Notes: generated by a model not told the origin, from the sequence alone. Shown: positions 34,455-43,545, counted from the first letter of the stretch. The stretch: 64,000 nt of DNA from CAYWNK01 sp964459495 (GCA_964459495.1 CAYWNK010000003.1:1-64000); one strand, 5' to 3'. Made by a program: numbers and translations.

Positions 34455-36584
34455 CTATTCGTCCTCCAGGTTCACCACGTCCACTGTCTCCACCGCTTTG
34501 GCGGGGACCACTTCGTTGTAGGAGAGCACCGCCACACTGGGCAGCGTTGTTCTTACGAGCTCGGCCAGGAAGCGCCGCACGTTCGATCGCACCAGCACCA
34601 CGGCCTGTTTTCCGCTACGGGTCGCCGACCCAACCGATCCACCGATGCGCTCCAGTAGCGCCTGAAGCCAAGCGGGATTCGCCGGCTTGACCTGCCCGCC
34701 ATCGCCCATGCCCACGGCTGCCGCAAGGCGCCCTTCGATGCGCGGGTCCAAGGTCACCGCGTAGACCGTTCCACCCGGTCCAGAATGGGCATCGCAGATG
34801 GCTCGACCAAGACGCTGACGGACCAGCTCTGTCAGCGCTTCGGGGTCCTTCGCCCGCTCGGCCGAGTCCGCGAGCACCTCGAGAATCGCCGGCATGTTGC
34901 GAATCGACACTGACTCCGCGAGCAAGTTGCGCAGCACCTTTTGAACGTCGCCGTAGCCCATCTTGTCGGGGATGAGTTCCTCGACGACAGCGGGCGAACT
35001 CTCGCGAGCCGTCTCGACCAGGTCCTTGACGTCGTCCCGCGTGAGCAGCTCCGATAGGCTCCCGCGCAGCGTCTCCGCAAGATGCGTCACGAGTACGCTC
35101 GTCGGATCGATCACCGTGTATCCGAGAACTTCGGCCTCGTCCCGCGTGGCGTCATCGACCCACCAGGCCGGGAGTCCGAAGGCAGGATCGGTGGTCTGTT
35201 TCCCTTTGACCTTGCCCGCCGCCGTCCCTGGGTCCATCGCCAGGAAGCTGGCGGGCTCCACCGTTCCCAGAGCAACCTCCTGCCCCCCCACCGCGACGGA
35301 GTAGGCGTTGGGCGCGAGCTTGATGTTGTCCTTGATACGAATCGGCGGCAGAACCACGCCTTCGCGCATGGCGAAACGCCGACGCAGCTGGGCCACATGC
35401 TCCAGGATCCCGTTGCCCGCCTTCCCCTGGACCATCGGAATCAGCCGGTAGCCGATCTCAAGGCTGACTCGATCGACCTTCAGCAGCTCACCGACCTGCT
35501 CGTCGCCGTCGGAGTTGTGGTCACCGCCTTCCGCAGCGGGAGCTCCCCCCGCGCCGGCGACGCCGCCCCCAACAGGATCGTCCCCCGCCGCCAGTCCATC
35601 CACTGCGGCCCGAAGGTCGCGGGTGTTGCGCCACATGATGAGCAACATCGTCGCCAGGATGAAGAACGGAACCTTGGGCATGCCAGGCAAGCAGCCCATC
35701 GCAAATAGCGTTGCGGAGGCGATCGCCGTAGCGCGCGGACGTCCCGAAAGCTGGCTGAATAGCGAGGGGCCGAGGCTGGTTGCGCTGCGAGCCTTGGTCA
35801 CCAACACGCCGGCCGCGACGGAGACGAACAGAGCGGGGATCTGACTCACCAAACCGTCGCCAATCGTCAGCGTGGAATACGTGGTCACAGCCTGGGAAAT
35901 CGACATGCCTCCCAGCGACCCGATGGCGATGCCGCCGAGCAAGTTGAGCGCGGTGATGATCAAGCCGGCGATCGCGTCGCCGCGTACGAACTTGGACGCG
36001 CCGTCCATCGATCCGTAAAACTCCGCCTCTTCTGCCACAGCTTCCCGTCGGGCCTTGGCTTCGTCCGAGCCGATCAGGCCCGCACTCAAGTCGGCATCGA
36101 TCGCCATCTGCTTGCCAGGCATGGCGTCCAACACGAAGCGGGCTGCCACCTCGGAGATCCGCCCGGAACCTTTCGTGATCACCACGAACTGAATGATGAT
36201 CAGGATCAAAAAGACGACCAAGCCAACCGCCAGGTCGTTGCCCCCCACGTATCCCCCGAAAGCCGTGATCACGGCTCCTGCATCCCCGCCGGTGAGGATC
36301 AGACGCGTGCTGGCCACGTTGAGTCCAAGCCGGAACAGAGTCGTGAACAGCAAGATCGTCGGGAAGGACGAAAGTTCGGTGGCCTCTTGCGCGTTCAGCG
36401 TCAGCATCAAGAGCAGGACACCGGCCGTCAGGTTGGCGGCCAGGAGTAGGTCCAGGAGCGCGGGCGAGAGCGGTGTGACCAGCGTCACGATGAGCCCAAG
36501 TACCCCTAGACCAAGGAACCAGTCCGAGTACCTCGCCATGAACTGACTGAATGCAGTCGGTCCGCCTTGCTTGGGTTGAGCCAT
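34455..36584 (-). CDS. flhA: Flagellar export gate protein FlhA
   Basis: 709 residues. The N-terminal half has about eight membrane helices (e.g. DWFLGLGVLGLIVTLVTPLS) and the family signature in VVITKGSGRISEVAARFVLD and AMPGKQMAIDADLSAGLI. A linker from ~330 leads to the cytoplasmic ring domain (~360-700) with ending VVNLEDE. FlhA takes substrate-chaperone complexes into the export gate. An Ala/Gly-rich insert (GGGVAGAGGAPAAEGGDHNS) in the linker is a local feature. It lies 7 bp after flhB. Confidence 0.96.
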   Translation of the reverse strand: MAQPKQGGPTAFSQFMARYSDWFLGLGVLGLIVTLVTPLSPALLDLLLAANLTAGVLLLMLTLNAQEATELSSFPTILLFTTLFRLGLNVASTRLILTGGDAGAVITAFGGYVGGNDLAVGLVVFLILIIIQFVVITKGSGRISEVAARFVLDAMPGKQMAIDADLSAGLIGSDEAKARREAVAEEAEFYGSMDGASKFVRGDAIAGLIITALNLLGGIAIGSLGGMSISQAVTTYSTLTIGDGLVSQIPALFVSVAAGVLVTKARSATSLGPSLFSQLSGRPRATAIASATLFAMGCLPGMPKVPFFILATMLLIMWRNTRDLRAAVDGLAAGDDPVGGGVAGAGGAPAAEGGDHNSDGDEQVGELLKVDRVSLEIGYRLIPMVQGKAGNGILEHVAQLRRRFAMREGVVLPPIRIKDNIKLAPNAYSVAVGGQEVALGTVEPASFLAMDPGTAAGKVKGKQTTDPAFGLPAWWVDDATRDEAEVLGYTVIDPTSVLVTHLAETLRGSLSELLTRDDVKDLVETARESSPAVVEELIPDKMGYGDVQKVLRNLLAESVSIRNMPAILEVLADSAERAKDPEALTELVRQRLGRAICDAHSGPGGTVYAVTLDPRIEGRLAAAVGMGDGGQVKPANPAWLQALLERIGGSVGSATRSGKQAVVLVRSNVRRFLAELVRTTLPSVAVLSYNEVVPAKAVETVDVVNLEDE

Positions 36585-36591
36585 GGATCAG

Positions 36592-37680
36592 TTACGCGGT
36601 TTGCGCCGCGCGCCCCTCTAGCCGGAATACGTAGGCCAAGACCTTGGCCACAGCCCCGAATAGCTCGGGCGGAATCTCGTCACCGATCTCAGCACTGCGA
36701 TGGAGTGCCCGCGCTAGCGGCGGGTCCTCGTATACCAGCACCCCGGATTCCCGAGCGACCCGCTTGATGGCTTGCGCGACATCATCGACTCCCTTAGCCA
36801 CGACCACGGGCGCCGCACCCATGCCGTCATCGACATAGCGCAGGGCCACCGCATAGTGGGTCGGGTTCGTCAGGACAACCGTCGCATCGGGGACATCAGC
36901 CATCATGCGCCGGCCTGCCATCTCACGCTGGATTTCGCGGATCCGTGCTTTGACCTTCGGGTCACCTTCAGAGGACTTCGCCTCCTCTTTGACCTCCTGC
37001 TTTGACATGCGCAGGTCTTTCTTGTGCTGGAATCGCTGGAAGATCAGATCGAGGATCGAAATCAGCCAGATAACAAAGATCCCCGCGAGGGCAGCCTTCA
37101 CGATGATGCCTCCACCGATGGCCATCGCGACGCGCAGATCACTGGCAGCCATCACTTCGAATCGAGAGCGCTGCAGCCAAGCGACGGAACCCATCGATAC
37201 ACCGAGGACCGAGATCTTCAAGATCGCAAGGACCGTCCGCATCACTCCCTTCCAGCTCAGAATCCTGCTGAAGCCTGCGATAGGGTTGAGCTTGTTCAGA
37301 TCCGGAGAGATTGCCTCACCCGCAATTTTGAAGCCGGCCTGGCTGAACCCGAGGATCATCCCAAAGACCACCAGGGTCAGCAGAAACATGCCCATGACAG
37401 GCATCATGTTCTGGGCGATCTCGCGGAACAGGTCAGAGACCCACTTCGCGTCGAACGTGATCTCGGCGGCGATACCCAGTTCGCTGAGCCGCTTGACCAT
37501 GGCTTCGCCACTCTTCTCGCCCATGCGCCCACCGAGGATGAACAGCGCAAAGCAGGCCACAATCAAGAGGCATGCCGTCTGGAACTCGCTCGAGAAAGCC
37601 ACCTGTCCCTTGTTGCGCGCTTCGTTGAAGCGTCGCGCGGTGCCCTCCTCCGTCTTCTCGTCCTTCGGGGTATCACTCAC
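36592..37680 (-). CDS. flhB: Flagellar export switch protein FlhB
   Basis: 362 residues. Four membrane helices, then the conserved linker EVKEEAKSSEGDPKVKARIR and the autocleavage site Asn-Pro-Thr-His in ATVVLTNPTHYAVALRYVDD. FlhB changes export specificity from rod/hook to filament proteins after self-cleavage. The start overlaps the fliR stop by 8 bp. Confidence 0.96.
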   Translation of the reverse strand: MSDTPKDEKTEEGTARRFNEARNKGQVAFSSEFQTACLLIVACFALFILGGRMGEKSGEAMVKRLSELGIAAEITFDAKWVSDLFREIAQNMMPVMGMFLLTLVVFGMILGFSQAGFKIAGEAISPDLNKLNPIAGFSRILSWKGVMRTVLAILKISVLGVSMGSVAWLQRSRFEVMAASDLRVAMAIGGGIIVKAALAGIFVIWLISILDLIFQRFQHKKDLRMSKQEVKEEAKSSEGDPKVKARIREIQREMAGRRMMADVPDATVVLTNPTHYAVALRYVDDGMGAAPVVVAKGVDDVAQAIKRVARESGVLVYEDPPLARALHRSAEIGDEIPPELFGAVAKVLAYVFRLEGRAAQTA

Positions 37681-38455
37681 CGGACACCTCGATGACGTCT
37701 AGGCTTGCGGACAAGCCGTCCATGAGCGAGGTGAGAAGCGACTGGCTCGCCGGCTGGATGAGCGGAGCAAACAGCAGAATCCCTACGAATCCAGCGATAA
37801 TCCGGGCGCTGAAGCTGAACTCCATCACATTGATCTGCGATACAGCGCGGGCCAGGAAACCAACAAGTACCGAGATCAAAGCGAGCAGGACAAAGACCGG
37901 TGCCGCGAAGGTGAGCCCCGCGATGAACATCTCGGAGAACAGGGCAAGGGCAAATTCGGACATCCCGCTGCCCATGAGCATGTCGCCCACCGGCGCTCGC
38001 TCGTACGACTCGGCAAGGGCACGAACGACCCACAGATGTCCGTCTACCCCGAGAAGGATCAGTAGGAACATCGTCTCGTAGAAGAAGGCCAGAATCGGCA
38101 GGGACGTGCCACTCACCGGGTCCGACTGGCTGGCCATATTGAAGGCCATCTCCTGTCCGACCATGTGCCCTGCAACCTTGACGGCCAGGACCACCGCCTG
38201 CAGCACGAATGCCAACATCAATCCGATGACCAGCTCGCGCCCGGTCAGCAGGGCAAAGCTCACTGCTTCGGGTGTTTCCACCAGGGGCTCGCCGCTGGCC
38301 AGGAATAGCACGACCGACAAAGACACGATGAGCCCTATGCGGTAGCCCCGGAAGTTCGAAACGGATGAGAACACAGGGGCCGCCAGCACCAAAGCGCTGG
38401 TGCGTACCAGGTACAAGCCGAACGCCGGCAGAAGTCCTTCGGGAAGAAGGTTCAA
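37673..38455 (-). CDS. fliR: Flagellar export protein FliR
   Basis: 260 residues with six membrane helices (FGLYLVRTSALVLAAPVFSS, LVIGLMLAFVLQAVVLAVKV and others) and the family pattern GQEMAFNMASQSDPVSGTS. The start is TTG at 38455, which overlaps the fliQ TGA as TTGA; no ATG or GTG fits better, and the long upstream open frame runs inside fliQ in another phase. FliP, FliQ and FliR form the export channel. Confidence 0.93.
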   Translation of the reverse strand: MNLLPEGLLPAFGLYLVRTSALVLAAPVFSSVSNFRGYRIGLIVSLSVVLFLASGEPLVETPEAVSFALLTGRELVIGLMLAFVLQAVVLAVKVAGHMVGQEMAFNMASQSDPVSGTSLPILAFFYETMFLLILLGVDGHLWVVRALAESYERAPVGDMLMGSGMSEFALALFSEMFIAGLTFAAPVFVLLALISVLVGFLARAVSQINVMEFSFSARIIAGFVGILLFAPLIQPASQSLLTSLMDGLSASLDVIEVSGE

Positions 38456-38730
38456 CTGAGTCCAAACTCCACCATCTGGTCGAAAACCCGCGCGGTGAAG
38501 TCGCGCAGGAGCTCGAGCGCCGGGGCCAAGAGCAACAGGGTGACCGTCATCACGGCGATCATCTTTGGCACGAGGCTGAGGGTCTGCTCCTGAATGGAGG
38601 TAAGGGCCTGAAAGAGACTGACGCCAACACCGACCAGCATCCCCACCACCAGCGCGGGACCCGCCACAATCAGAGTTGTCAGCAGGAGGTCCCGGGCCAG
38701 GTCCACGACGCGCAGGTCTAGATCGTTCAC
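38452..38730 (-). CDS. fliQ: Flagellar export protein FliQ
   Basis: 92 residues, two membrane helices: LLLTTLIVAGPALVVGMLVG followed by VSLFQALTSIQEQTLSLVPK, the family signature. GTG start with GGAGG 6 nt upstream. It is preceded by a 32-codon mini-frame whose TGA overlaps this GTG, and its own stop overlaps the fliR TTG. Confidence 0.94.
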   Translation of the reverse strand: MNDLDLRVVDLARDLLLTTLIVAGPALVVGMLVGVGVSLFQALTSIQEQTLSLVPKMIAVMTVTLLLLAPALELLRDFTARVFDQMVEFGLS

Positions 38731-38825
38731 GGCTGACCTCCGTGGAAGCGGACAGCGCCCCCCTGTGGCCCAATCGAGCTACAGATCACCACAGAAAGCC
38801 GACCTAGAAAGGTGAAGATGGTCAT
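38727..38825 (-). CDS. Possible 32-residue leader or coupling peptide before fliQ
   Basis: In the 111-bp fliP-fliQ spacer, ATG at 38825 opens a 33-codon frame, MTIFTFLGRLSVVICSSIGP then QGGAVRFHGGQP, whose TGA overlaps the fliQ GTG (GTGA). No good Shine-Dalgarno is seen. It may serve only to couple fliQ translation, or be chance. Confidence 0.25.
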   Translation of the reverse strand: MTIFTFLGRLSVVICSSIGPQGGAVRFHGGQP

Positions 38826-38841
38826 CTTGGGAGCATCGGCC

Positions 38842-39720
38842 TTAGACCGCGAACGAGGTCACAACGGACTCGGCAATCAGGTGCCAGCCGTCCACGAGAA
38901 CGAACACCAGGATCTTGATCGGAGTCGAAATCATGACCGGCGGCAGCATGAACATGCCCATCGAGAGCAGGACGCTGGACACCACCAGGTCGATAACGAG
39001 GAAGGGCAGGAAGAGCAGGAATCCCATCTGAAATGCCGTCTTCATCTCGCTTAGGATGAAGGCTGGCACGATGACGGTGATGGGCAGATCGGTGGCCTGT
39101 GAGATTTCGGCATTGACCGTGCGGGGGATTGGCCCGGTCGTTCCCGGTTGTTGCGCCTGGTCCTCTTCCGGCATCTCCGGCGGCGCGGCGTGCGCGATCT
39201 CCGCGAAGAGCGCGAGCTCAGTCTGGCGAGTGTTGGCGACGAGGAACTCAGAGAGCTCATCCCAGGCGGCGCCTGAGGCCTCAGCGAGGCTCTTCTCCCC
39301 GGCCTGGTAGGGGGCCCAGGCCTCGGTGTGCACGCGGTTAGCCACGGGCGCCATCACGAACATCGTGAGGAACAGGGCGAGCCCGAGCAGGACCGGGTTG
39401 GGTGGCAAGTCGTTGACCGAAAGAGCCCGGCGCACGAACGACAGGACGATCACGATGCGGGTGAAGCTCGTGATCGTGACCAGCACTGCAGGGAGCAGCG
39501 ACAGAACCGTCAGGAGCAGTGCAATCTCAACAGCCGTCGAAAGACGACCCTGTTCGAGGACACCCGGTTCCTCGGAGCCGCTCAGAGCTGCCGGACTCTC
39601 GAGACCTCCCAGCCCGCCGCTCTGGATCAATTCGGCGGCAGCGCCCATGGCCTCTTGGCCAAGGGCGGCGCTGGAAAGGCACAGGAGCGCCAGCGTGGCG
39701 ATGCAGAGACGCCGCATCAC
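38842..39720 (-). CDS. fliP: Flagellar export protein FliP
   Basis: 292 residues with a cleavable signal peptide (RRLCIATLALLCLSSAALG), as is usual for FliP, and the signatures TSFTRIVIVLSFVRRALSVN, PPNPVLLGLALFLTMFVMAP and FLLFLPFLVIDLVVSSVLLS with MGMFMLPPVMISTPIKI. A longer than usual loop between helices (about residues 165-195, Glu/Pro-rich) adds to the length. Overlaps fliO by 4 bp. Confidence 0.96.
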   Translation of the reverse strand: MMRRLCIATLALLCLSSAALGQEAMGAAAELIQSGGLGGLESPAALSGSEEPGVLEQGRLSTAVEIALLLTVLSLLPAVLVTITSFTRIVIVLSFVRRALSVNDLPPNPVLLGLALFLTMFVMAPVANRVHTEAWAPYQAGEKSLAEASGAAWDELSEFLVANTRQTELALFAEIAHAAPPEMPEEDQAQQPGTTGPIPRTVNAEISQATDLPITVIVPAFILSEMKTAFQMGFLLFLPFLVIDLVVSSVLLSMGMFMLPPVMISTPIKILVFVLVDGWHLIAESVVTSFAV

Positions 39721-40238
39721 CTGTTCAGCTCCTTGATACTCGTGATCGGAGGTCGCTCGAGCTGCCCGCTTGAGGCTAGGCGCTCCTGGGCGCGCTCGAT
39801 GAGCTCGGCGAACGGATCCGCTGGTGCATTCGGCTGCAGAGTGATCTCGATCTCATCCGGACCTTCCGGGTGATGATCGGGAACAGGCTGCGGAGATTCC
39901 GCAAGCTCCTCACCCAGTTCTCCCGCCGGGTTCGAGATTTCGACGGGATCGAGCTCGGCCACCAGACTGACCTCCTTCTCCCCAAGGCCCAGGGCGAAGG
40001 TGCGGTCGTAGCAGCGGACCACCGCCAGCTGGCGCCGTCCGCCCAGGGCCAGGACCTCGACGACCTGCAGGCCACGCTTGTCCCCCCGCAGCCCGCGACC
40101 CTTGCCCGCCAGGCGCTTGATGCCCCAAGCCAGCATCAGGAGGACCCCGATCATGATTCCGACGGCCGAAAAGTAGCGGCCGAGGTCGGGACCGGTGGTA
40201 CCGGCGATCAGGAGCGTGGCGATGGGGTTGGCTTGCAT
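39717..40238 (-). CDS. fliO: Flagellar assembly protein FliO
   Basis: 173 residues from the ATG at 40238. One membrane helix (SAVGIMIGVLLMLAWGIKRL), then the short cytoplasmic FliO domain (LQVVEVLALGGRRQLAVVRC and FALGLGEKEVSLVAEL) and an acidic tail. The sigma-54 promoter at 40273-40289 predicts transcription start near 40263, which rules out an upstream ATG at 40271 and supports 40238. First gene of the export-gate operon. FliO helps FliP assemble. Confidence 0.9.
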   Translation of the reverse strand: MQANPIATLLIAGTTGPDLGRYFSAVGIMIGVLLMLAWGIKRLAGKGRGLRGDKRGLQVVEVLALGGRRQLAVVRCYDRTFALGLGEKEVSLVAELDPVEISNPAGELGEELAESPQPVPDHHPEGPDEIEITLQPNAPADPFAELIERAQERLASSGQLERPPITSIKELNR

Positions 40239-40272
40239 GGTCGGTGCGCGCGGGCTGCGCGTACCGGCCACT

Positions 40273-40289
40273 AAGCAAGGGCCGTGCCA
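40273..40289 (-). promoter_or_regulatory. Sigma-54 promoter of the fliO operon
   Basis: On the minus strand TGGCACG-GCCC-TTGCTT, a full match to the -24/-12 consensus (TGGCAC-N5-TTGC), with GG and GC separated by exactly 10 bp. It lies 35 bp before the fliO ATG. Both NtrC-type activators of this locus could act here. Confidence 0.88.
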
Positions 40290-40340
40290 AGCTTTCCCAG
40301 GGGCCTAGGAAGGGGATTCCGATGCCGGAAACGATGCCCC

Positions 40341-40380
40341 GGTGTCGAAGATCTCGACACCTGTCGAGTCCTGCGACGGT
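40341..40380. promoter_or_regulatory. Tandem GTCG-N7-CGAC palindromes upstream of the fliO promoter
   Basis: Two 21-bp sites: strong GGTGTCG-N7-CGACACC (40341-40361) and weaker CCTGTCG-N7-CGACGGT (40360-40380). Centres are 19 bp apart, about two helix turns, and the nearer edge is ~51 bp upstream of the -24 element. This is the usual layout of an enhancer for a sigma-54 activator. The same pair, in the same order relative to transcription, occurs at 47285-47325. Confidence 0.65.
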
Positions 40381-40748
40381 TAGCCCGAGAAGTCGCAGGT
40401 GCCACCCGAATCGATCGGCTGGCGCAGAGCCTCGAGGCCCATCCGCCCCTGGCGAGCGTGCTTGAGTTCGGTGAGGAGACGCTCCTCGTCCCGTTGAACC
40501 ACCCGAGTCAGCACCGAGTTCAGCCGCATCAGCTCTTCCAGACCTTCCTGGAGACGGTCTCCGTCGTCCTCGTCGACCTCGTCCCACAGTGCGGCCAGAT
40601 CGCCCAGATCGCTAAAAGCCTCACGCATCGAATCGAACTGACGCCCAACATCGACATCGTTGGGGGCTCCCCCATCAAGCTCCGAGAGACAGGCGCGCAG
40701 GCTCGCACGGGCCGCCTGGAGTCGCTCAAACACGTCGCTGTCACCCAT
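40380..40748 (-). CDS. FliT-like flagellar chaperone or hypothetical flagellar protein
   Basis: 122 residues, all helical and acidic (SDVFERLQAARASLRACLSE, DLAALWDEVDEDDGDRLQEG, EELMRLNSVLTRVVQRDEER). The start overlaps the fliS stop (ATGA). Position right after fliD-fliS and helical content fit FliT-type export chaperones, but sequence identity is not recognisable by eye, so no symbol is given. Confidence 0.65.
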   Translation of the reverse strand: MGDSDVFERLQAARASLRACLSELDGGAPNDVDVGRQFDSMREAFSDLGDLAALWDEVDEDDGDRLQEGLEELMRLNSVLTRVVQRDEERLLTELKHARQGRMGLEALRQPIDSGGTCDFSG

Positions 40749-41137
40749 CAGCCCTGGTTCCCCGCAAGCTCCACGGACTTCCAAGCGTCCAGGAGAATCT
40801 CCAGCACCCGGCGAACGTTCGCGAGCGGAGCTTTGTCCCGGTCGACCAGAGAGCGCTGGAGTTCTTCCTCGCAGAAGAGGTACAGACTCTCCAGGTTGGC
40901 CGGAACCGAACTCTCGGCGTCGACATTCGCGTCCAGGCTGAGACGCAGCTCGACAACGATGTCGTCTACCTGGCCCACGAGCTGGGTGTAGTCGCTGGTG
41001 CCGACCGAGGTGCGGTCCAGCATGGCTTGGTCGAGGAAACGTAGAGCACCCTGGTAGAGGAGGCGGATGATCTGCATCGGCGGCGCATTCTCGATAGATG
41101 CGACGCGGTACGCTTCGGCTGCTTCGGCGGGATTCAT
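40748..41137 (-). CDS. fliS: Flagellin export chaperone FliS
   Basis: 129 residues with the family start AAEAYRVASIENAPPMQIIR and LLYQGALRFLDQAM, and helices with LEILLDAWKSVEL at the end. FliS binds the C-terminus of flagellin before export. It lies 13 bp after fliD and is coupled to the FliT-like gene. The two flagellin genes lie nearby on the same strand. Confidence 0.92.
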   Translation of the reverse strand: MNPAEAAEAYRVASIENAPPMQIIRLLYQGALRFLDQAMLDRTSVGTSDYTQLVGQVDDIVVELRLSLDANVDAESSVPANLESLYLFCEEELQRSLVDRDKAPLANVRRVLEILLDAWKSVELAGNQG

Positions 41138-41150
41138 AGGTATTTGGGGA

Positions 41151-42656
41151 TCAGCCGCCCAAACTGGCGGCTAGAGAGGCGCCCTGGGAATTGAGTTGAG
41201 CCATCAACTCCTCGAGGCGGGCGAAGCGCAGGATCAAGTCCGACTCGAATTGTTCGAGGCGGGCTTCCTTGCCTGATACGTCGTCGTTGATTCGATCGAT
41301 GTTCGCTTGGAAGGTGGATCTGCGCAGGTCGAAGATACCGCTCAACTGGATGTCGTCGTCACCCGTCGGGAGCGTCCCGAACAAGCGATCCAGCTCCCGT
41401 TCAAGGTTGGCAAAGAGCCCGCTATCCTCGGTTGTGTCGACGTAGTAGTCGGGAGTGTTTTCCAACGCGTTTTCATCGCGCTCAAATCCGTCACTGTCTA
41501 CAAACAGGTCCGCAAAGGCATCCAGGTTGGCGCTGAGCTTCTCGTCGAACAGGTCGTCGTCAATTGAGAGCAAGCCGTCGTTGTCCAGCTGGATGCCGAC
41601 GTTGGACAGGGTCGAAAACCCCTCGGTATCGGCCAGGAGATCCTCGATTGGCACGTTGAAGAGCCCGCGCTGGATCGCGCTGCGAACGCCCGAAAGCACG
41701 CCATCCCCAAACAGGACGCCGCTGGTGCCGACCCCGTCCTCGTCCTCGGCCGGCGTGAAAGTGTTCTGAGTGTTGATGAACGACTGGACATCGTTGTAGG
41801 CGTCGACGAATTCGTCCAGCTGCTCACGGATCCCATCACGGTTGGGTTCTACGGTGAACGTTGTCAGGCCCTCTCCAACGATGTCGACCGTCACGCCTGG
41901 GATCACGTCGCTGAAGTCGTTGTCGGTTCGGGTGACCTCAAGGCCGTCGATGATGGCGACGGCATTGGTTCCAACGGTGAGGTTGTTCGCCGAAGTCGAT
42001 TGCCCACCCGCGGTCGGTGCGCTGTAGTTGATATCGAGGCCATCCACCCCGGACGAGATGTTCTCGATCCGGCCGTCCTCCCCCGTGCCTTTCGCCGCCA
42101 GGACCAGCTGGTAGGAAGGGGTGTCATCCGTGCCGGTATTCACGACCGAGGCGGTGACATCTTCGCCTGCCTCCTGGTTGATCCTCCCGACGATGGCGTT
42201 GAGGCTGGAGTCTGTGGGGCCGAAAGAGAGATCGTATGAGTTGTCCCCGACCGTGAAGGACAGGGTCTGGTCGGCTGTGGTCGCCAGCTCGGCCTCAGGA
42301 TCCTCAACGCCGTCAAAGGCCCAGCGGTCGACCCCAGCGAGCTGCTGCACGTCGACAGAGTGGGTGCCTTGGACGGCCCCGGTCCCCGCGCTCACATTCG
42401 CAACGTCTGGGTTGTCGCCGTTGACAGAAAGGCGGAAGAAGCCGTCGTTGGTCGAAAGCTCATCCGCCTTGTTCTGCAGCGCCTTGACCAGTCCACGGAA
42501 CTCGCTGAGCCTGTCGAGCTTATCCTGCTGAACATCGCGCTGGTCCTCAGCGAGCTGGATCGGAATGCGCTCGAGCGCCACCAGCTGGTTCACGATTGAG
42601 GTCGTGTCCAGGCCACTGGCGAGCCCTGAGAATGAAATGCCGCTGCTACCTACCAT
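41151..42656 (-). CDS. fliD: Flagellar filament cap protein FliD
   Basis: 501 residues from MVGSSGISFSGLASGLDTTS, the typical HAP2 N-terminus (GLASGLDTxxIV), with IVNQLVALERIPIQLAEDQR. The D2/D3 central region (~75-400) is followed by the C-terminal coiled coil ending LNSQGASLAASLGG. FliD caps the filament and allows flagellin to polymerise. The frame is open 104 codons further upstream, but the family start and a GGGGG before the ATG fix it. A sigma-28-like -10 (GCCGATAC) lies 39 bp upstream. Confidence 0.93.
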   Translation of the reverse strand: MVGSSGISFSGLASGLDTTSIVNQLVALERIPIQLAEDQRDVQQDKLDRLSEFRGLVKALQNKADELSTNDGFFRLSVNGDNPDVANVSAGTGAVQGTHSVDVQQLAGVDRWAFDGVEDPEAELATTADQTLSFTVGDNSYDLSFGPTDSSLNAIVGRINQEAGEDVTASVVNTGTDDTPSYQLVLAAKGTGEDGRIENISSGVDGLDINYSAPTAGGQSTSANNLTVGTNAVAIIDGLEVTRTDNDFSDVIPGVTVDIVGEGLTTFTVEPNRDGIREQLDEFVDAYNDVQSFINTQNTFTPAEDEDGVGTSGVLFGDGVLSGVRSAIQRGLFNVPIEDLLADTEGFSTLSNVGIQLDNDGLLSIDDDLFDEKLSANLDAFADLFVDSDGFERDENALENTPDYYVDTTEDSGLFANLERELDRLFGTLPTGDDDIQLSGIFDLRRSTFQANIDRINDDVSGKEARLEQFESDLILRFARLEELMAQLNSQGASLAASLGG

Positions 42657-42694
42657 AGTTGTCCCCCAGGACCGAGGTGGTCCCTTGTCCGTAG

Positions 42695-42717
42695 GTATCG
42701 GCTGCGCGAGCCCTTCC
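42695..42717 (-). promoter_or_regulatory. Possible sigma-28 promoter for fliD
   Basis: Minus-strand GCCGATAC (42702-42695) matches seven of eight bases of the sigma-28 -10 box (GCCGATAA). The expected -35 (TAAA, 15 bp further upstream) reads TCAT, so only the -10 half is good. Predicted leader is about 30 nt. Confidence 0.4.
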
Positions 42718-42984
42718 ATGAGGGAAGAAATCGGTCGGCTTCGCGCTGGTCTCCCCGCCTGGTCAAAGCGGAAATCTCTTCGCACTCCGACCGCCGATTG
42801 GGACGGGTTCGGGGAACCAAACCGGAATGAATTTCCCAATCGCTCCGTCGATTCCCCCTGCTCTCCAGATGGAATCTCGAAACTCGAAACAGGGCATGAC
42901 GAGCCTCTGCTGTTCGAGTTCCGATTTCCCTTGGGGCGCTTCCGCGGCTGGCTCGGTTTCTCATGCACGATGGAGAGCTCGATC

Positions 42985-43545
42985 CAAGTAGAAGACCCAT
43001 TGGTCCATCACGGTCTCCCTCGGTCCCGGCCACCTGCGGCAGGTGATCGTGGTGCTGACCGAAGATCGCGGCGAGAGGATCGATGTGCGGCTTGGCGATC
43101 AGTCCATCGAAGGGTACGTCTTCGACCGGCACGGACTGCTGGTCGCCGGAGCCCACATCTCCGGAGCCTCGCTCGTCGAGCGAAGACGATAGATTCTGGA
43201 GCTTTGCGACCAGCCGGGCGGATGGCAGCTATCGGCTCGACCACCTGGTACCGGGCCTTGCTTGGCTCGAACACAAGCCAGTCGGCGATCTGGCCCAGGG
43301 CGCCAACATGGCCGAAGTCACGGTTGGGATGGGCGAAGTCCATCTCTGGAACTTCGGCCGCCAGGAGGTCAAGAGCACCCATCCCCCCTCGACTGCGAGC
43401 GGCCAACTGGGACATGGTGGACATCGATACCGAGGGAACGATCGTGCTGCCCGGTTCTCGCGTCGCAGGCATCGGGGGCAACACGGTCGTGCAGACGACC
43501 GAGGTCATCGATCAGGGCCTCGAGTTGGACCTGGTCCTTCCCTGA
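42985..43545 (+). pseudogene. Frameshifted remnant of an Ig-like / carboxypeptidase-regulatory-like gene
   Basis: Three successive plus-strand frames give one coherent protein. The first (to TAG 43190-43192) reads VVLTEDRGERIDVRLGDQSI, then EGYVFDRHGLLVAGAHISG. The next, from ~43176, reads EDDRFWSFATSRADGSYRLD, then HLVPGLAWLEHK. The last, from ~43380 to the stop at 43545, reads VDIDTEGTIVLPGSRVAGIG, then TEVIDQGLELDLVLP. The order 'G-V-D-G-L-V-A-G-A ... ADGSYRL..L.PG' is the usual carboxypeptidase-regulatory-like repeat, as in the 10.8-19.4 kb family. No start codon or N-terminus is left. At least two indels separate the frames; sequencing error is possible but would need two events in 250 bp. 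Confidence 0.6.

Noticed and set aside
42565..43545. 326-codon plus-strand open frame as an intact gene
   Set aside because: Only its last ~55 codons look like protein; the rest overlaps the fliD start and the other frames of the Ig-like remnant.
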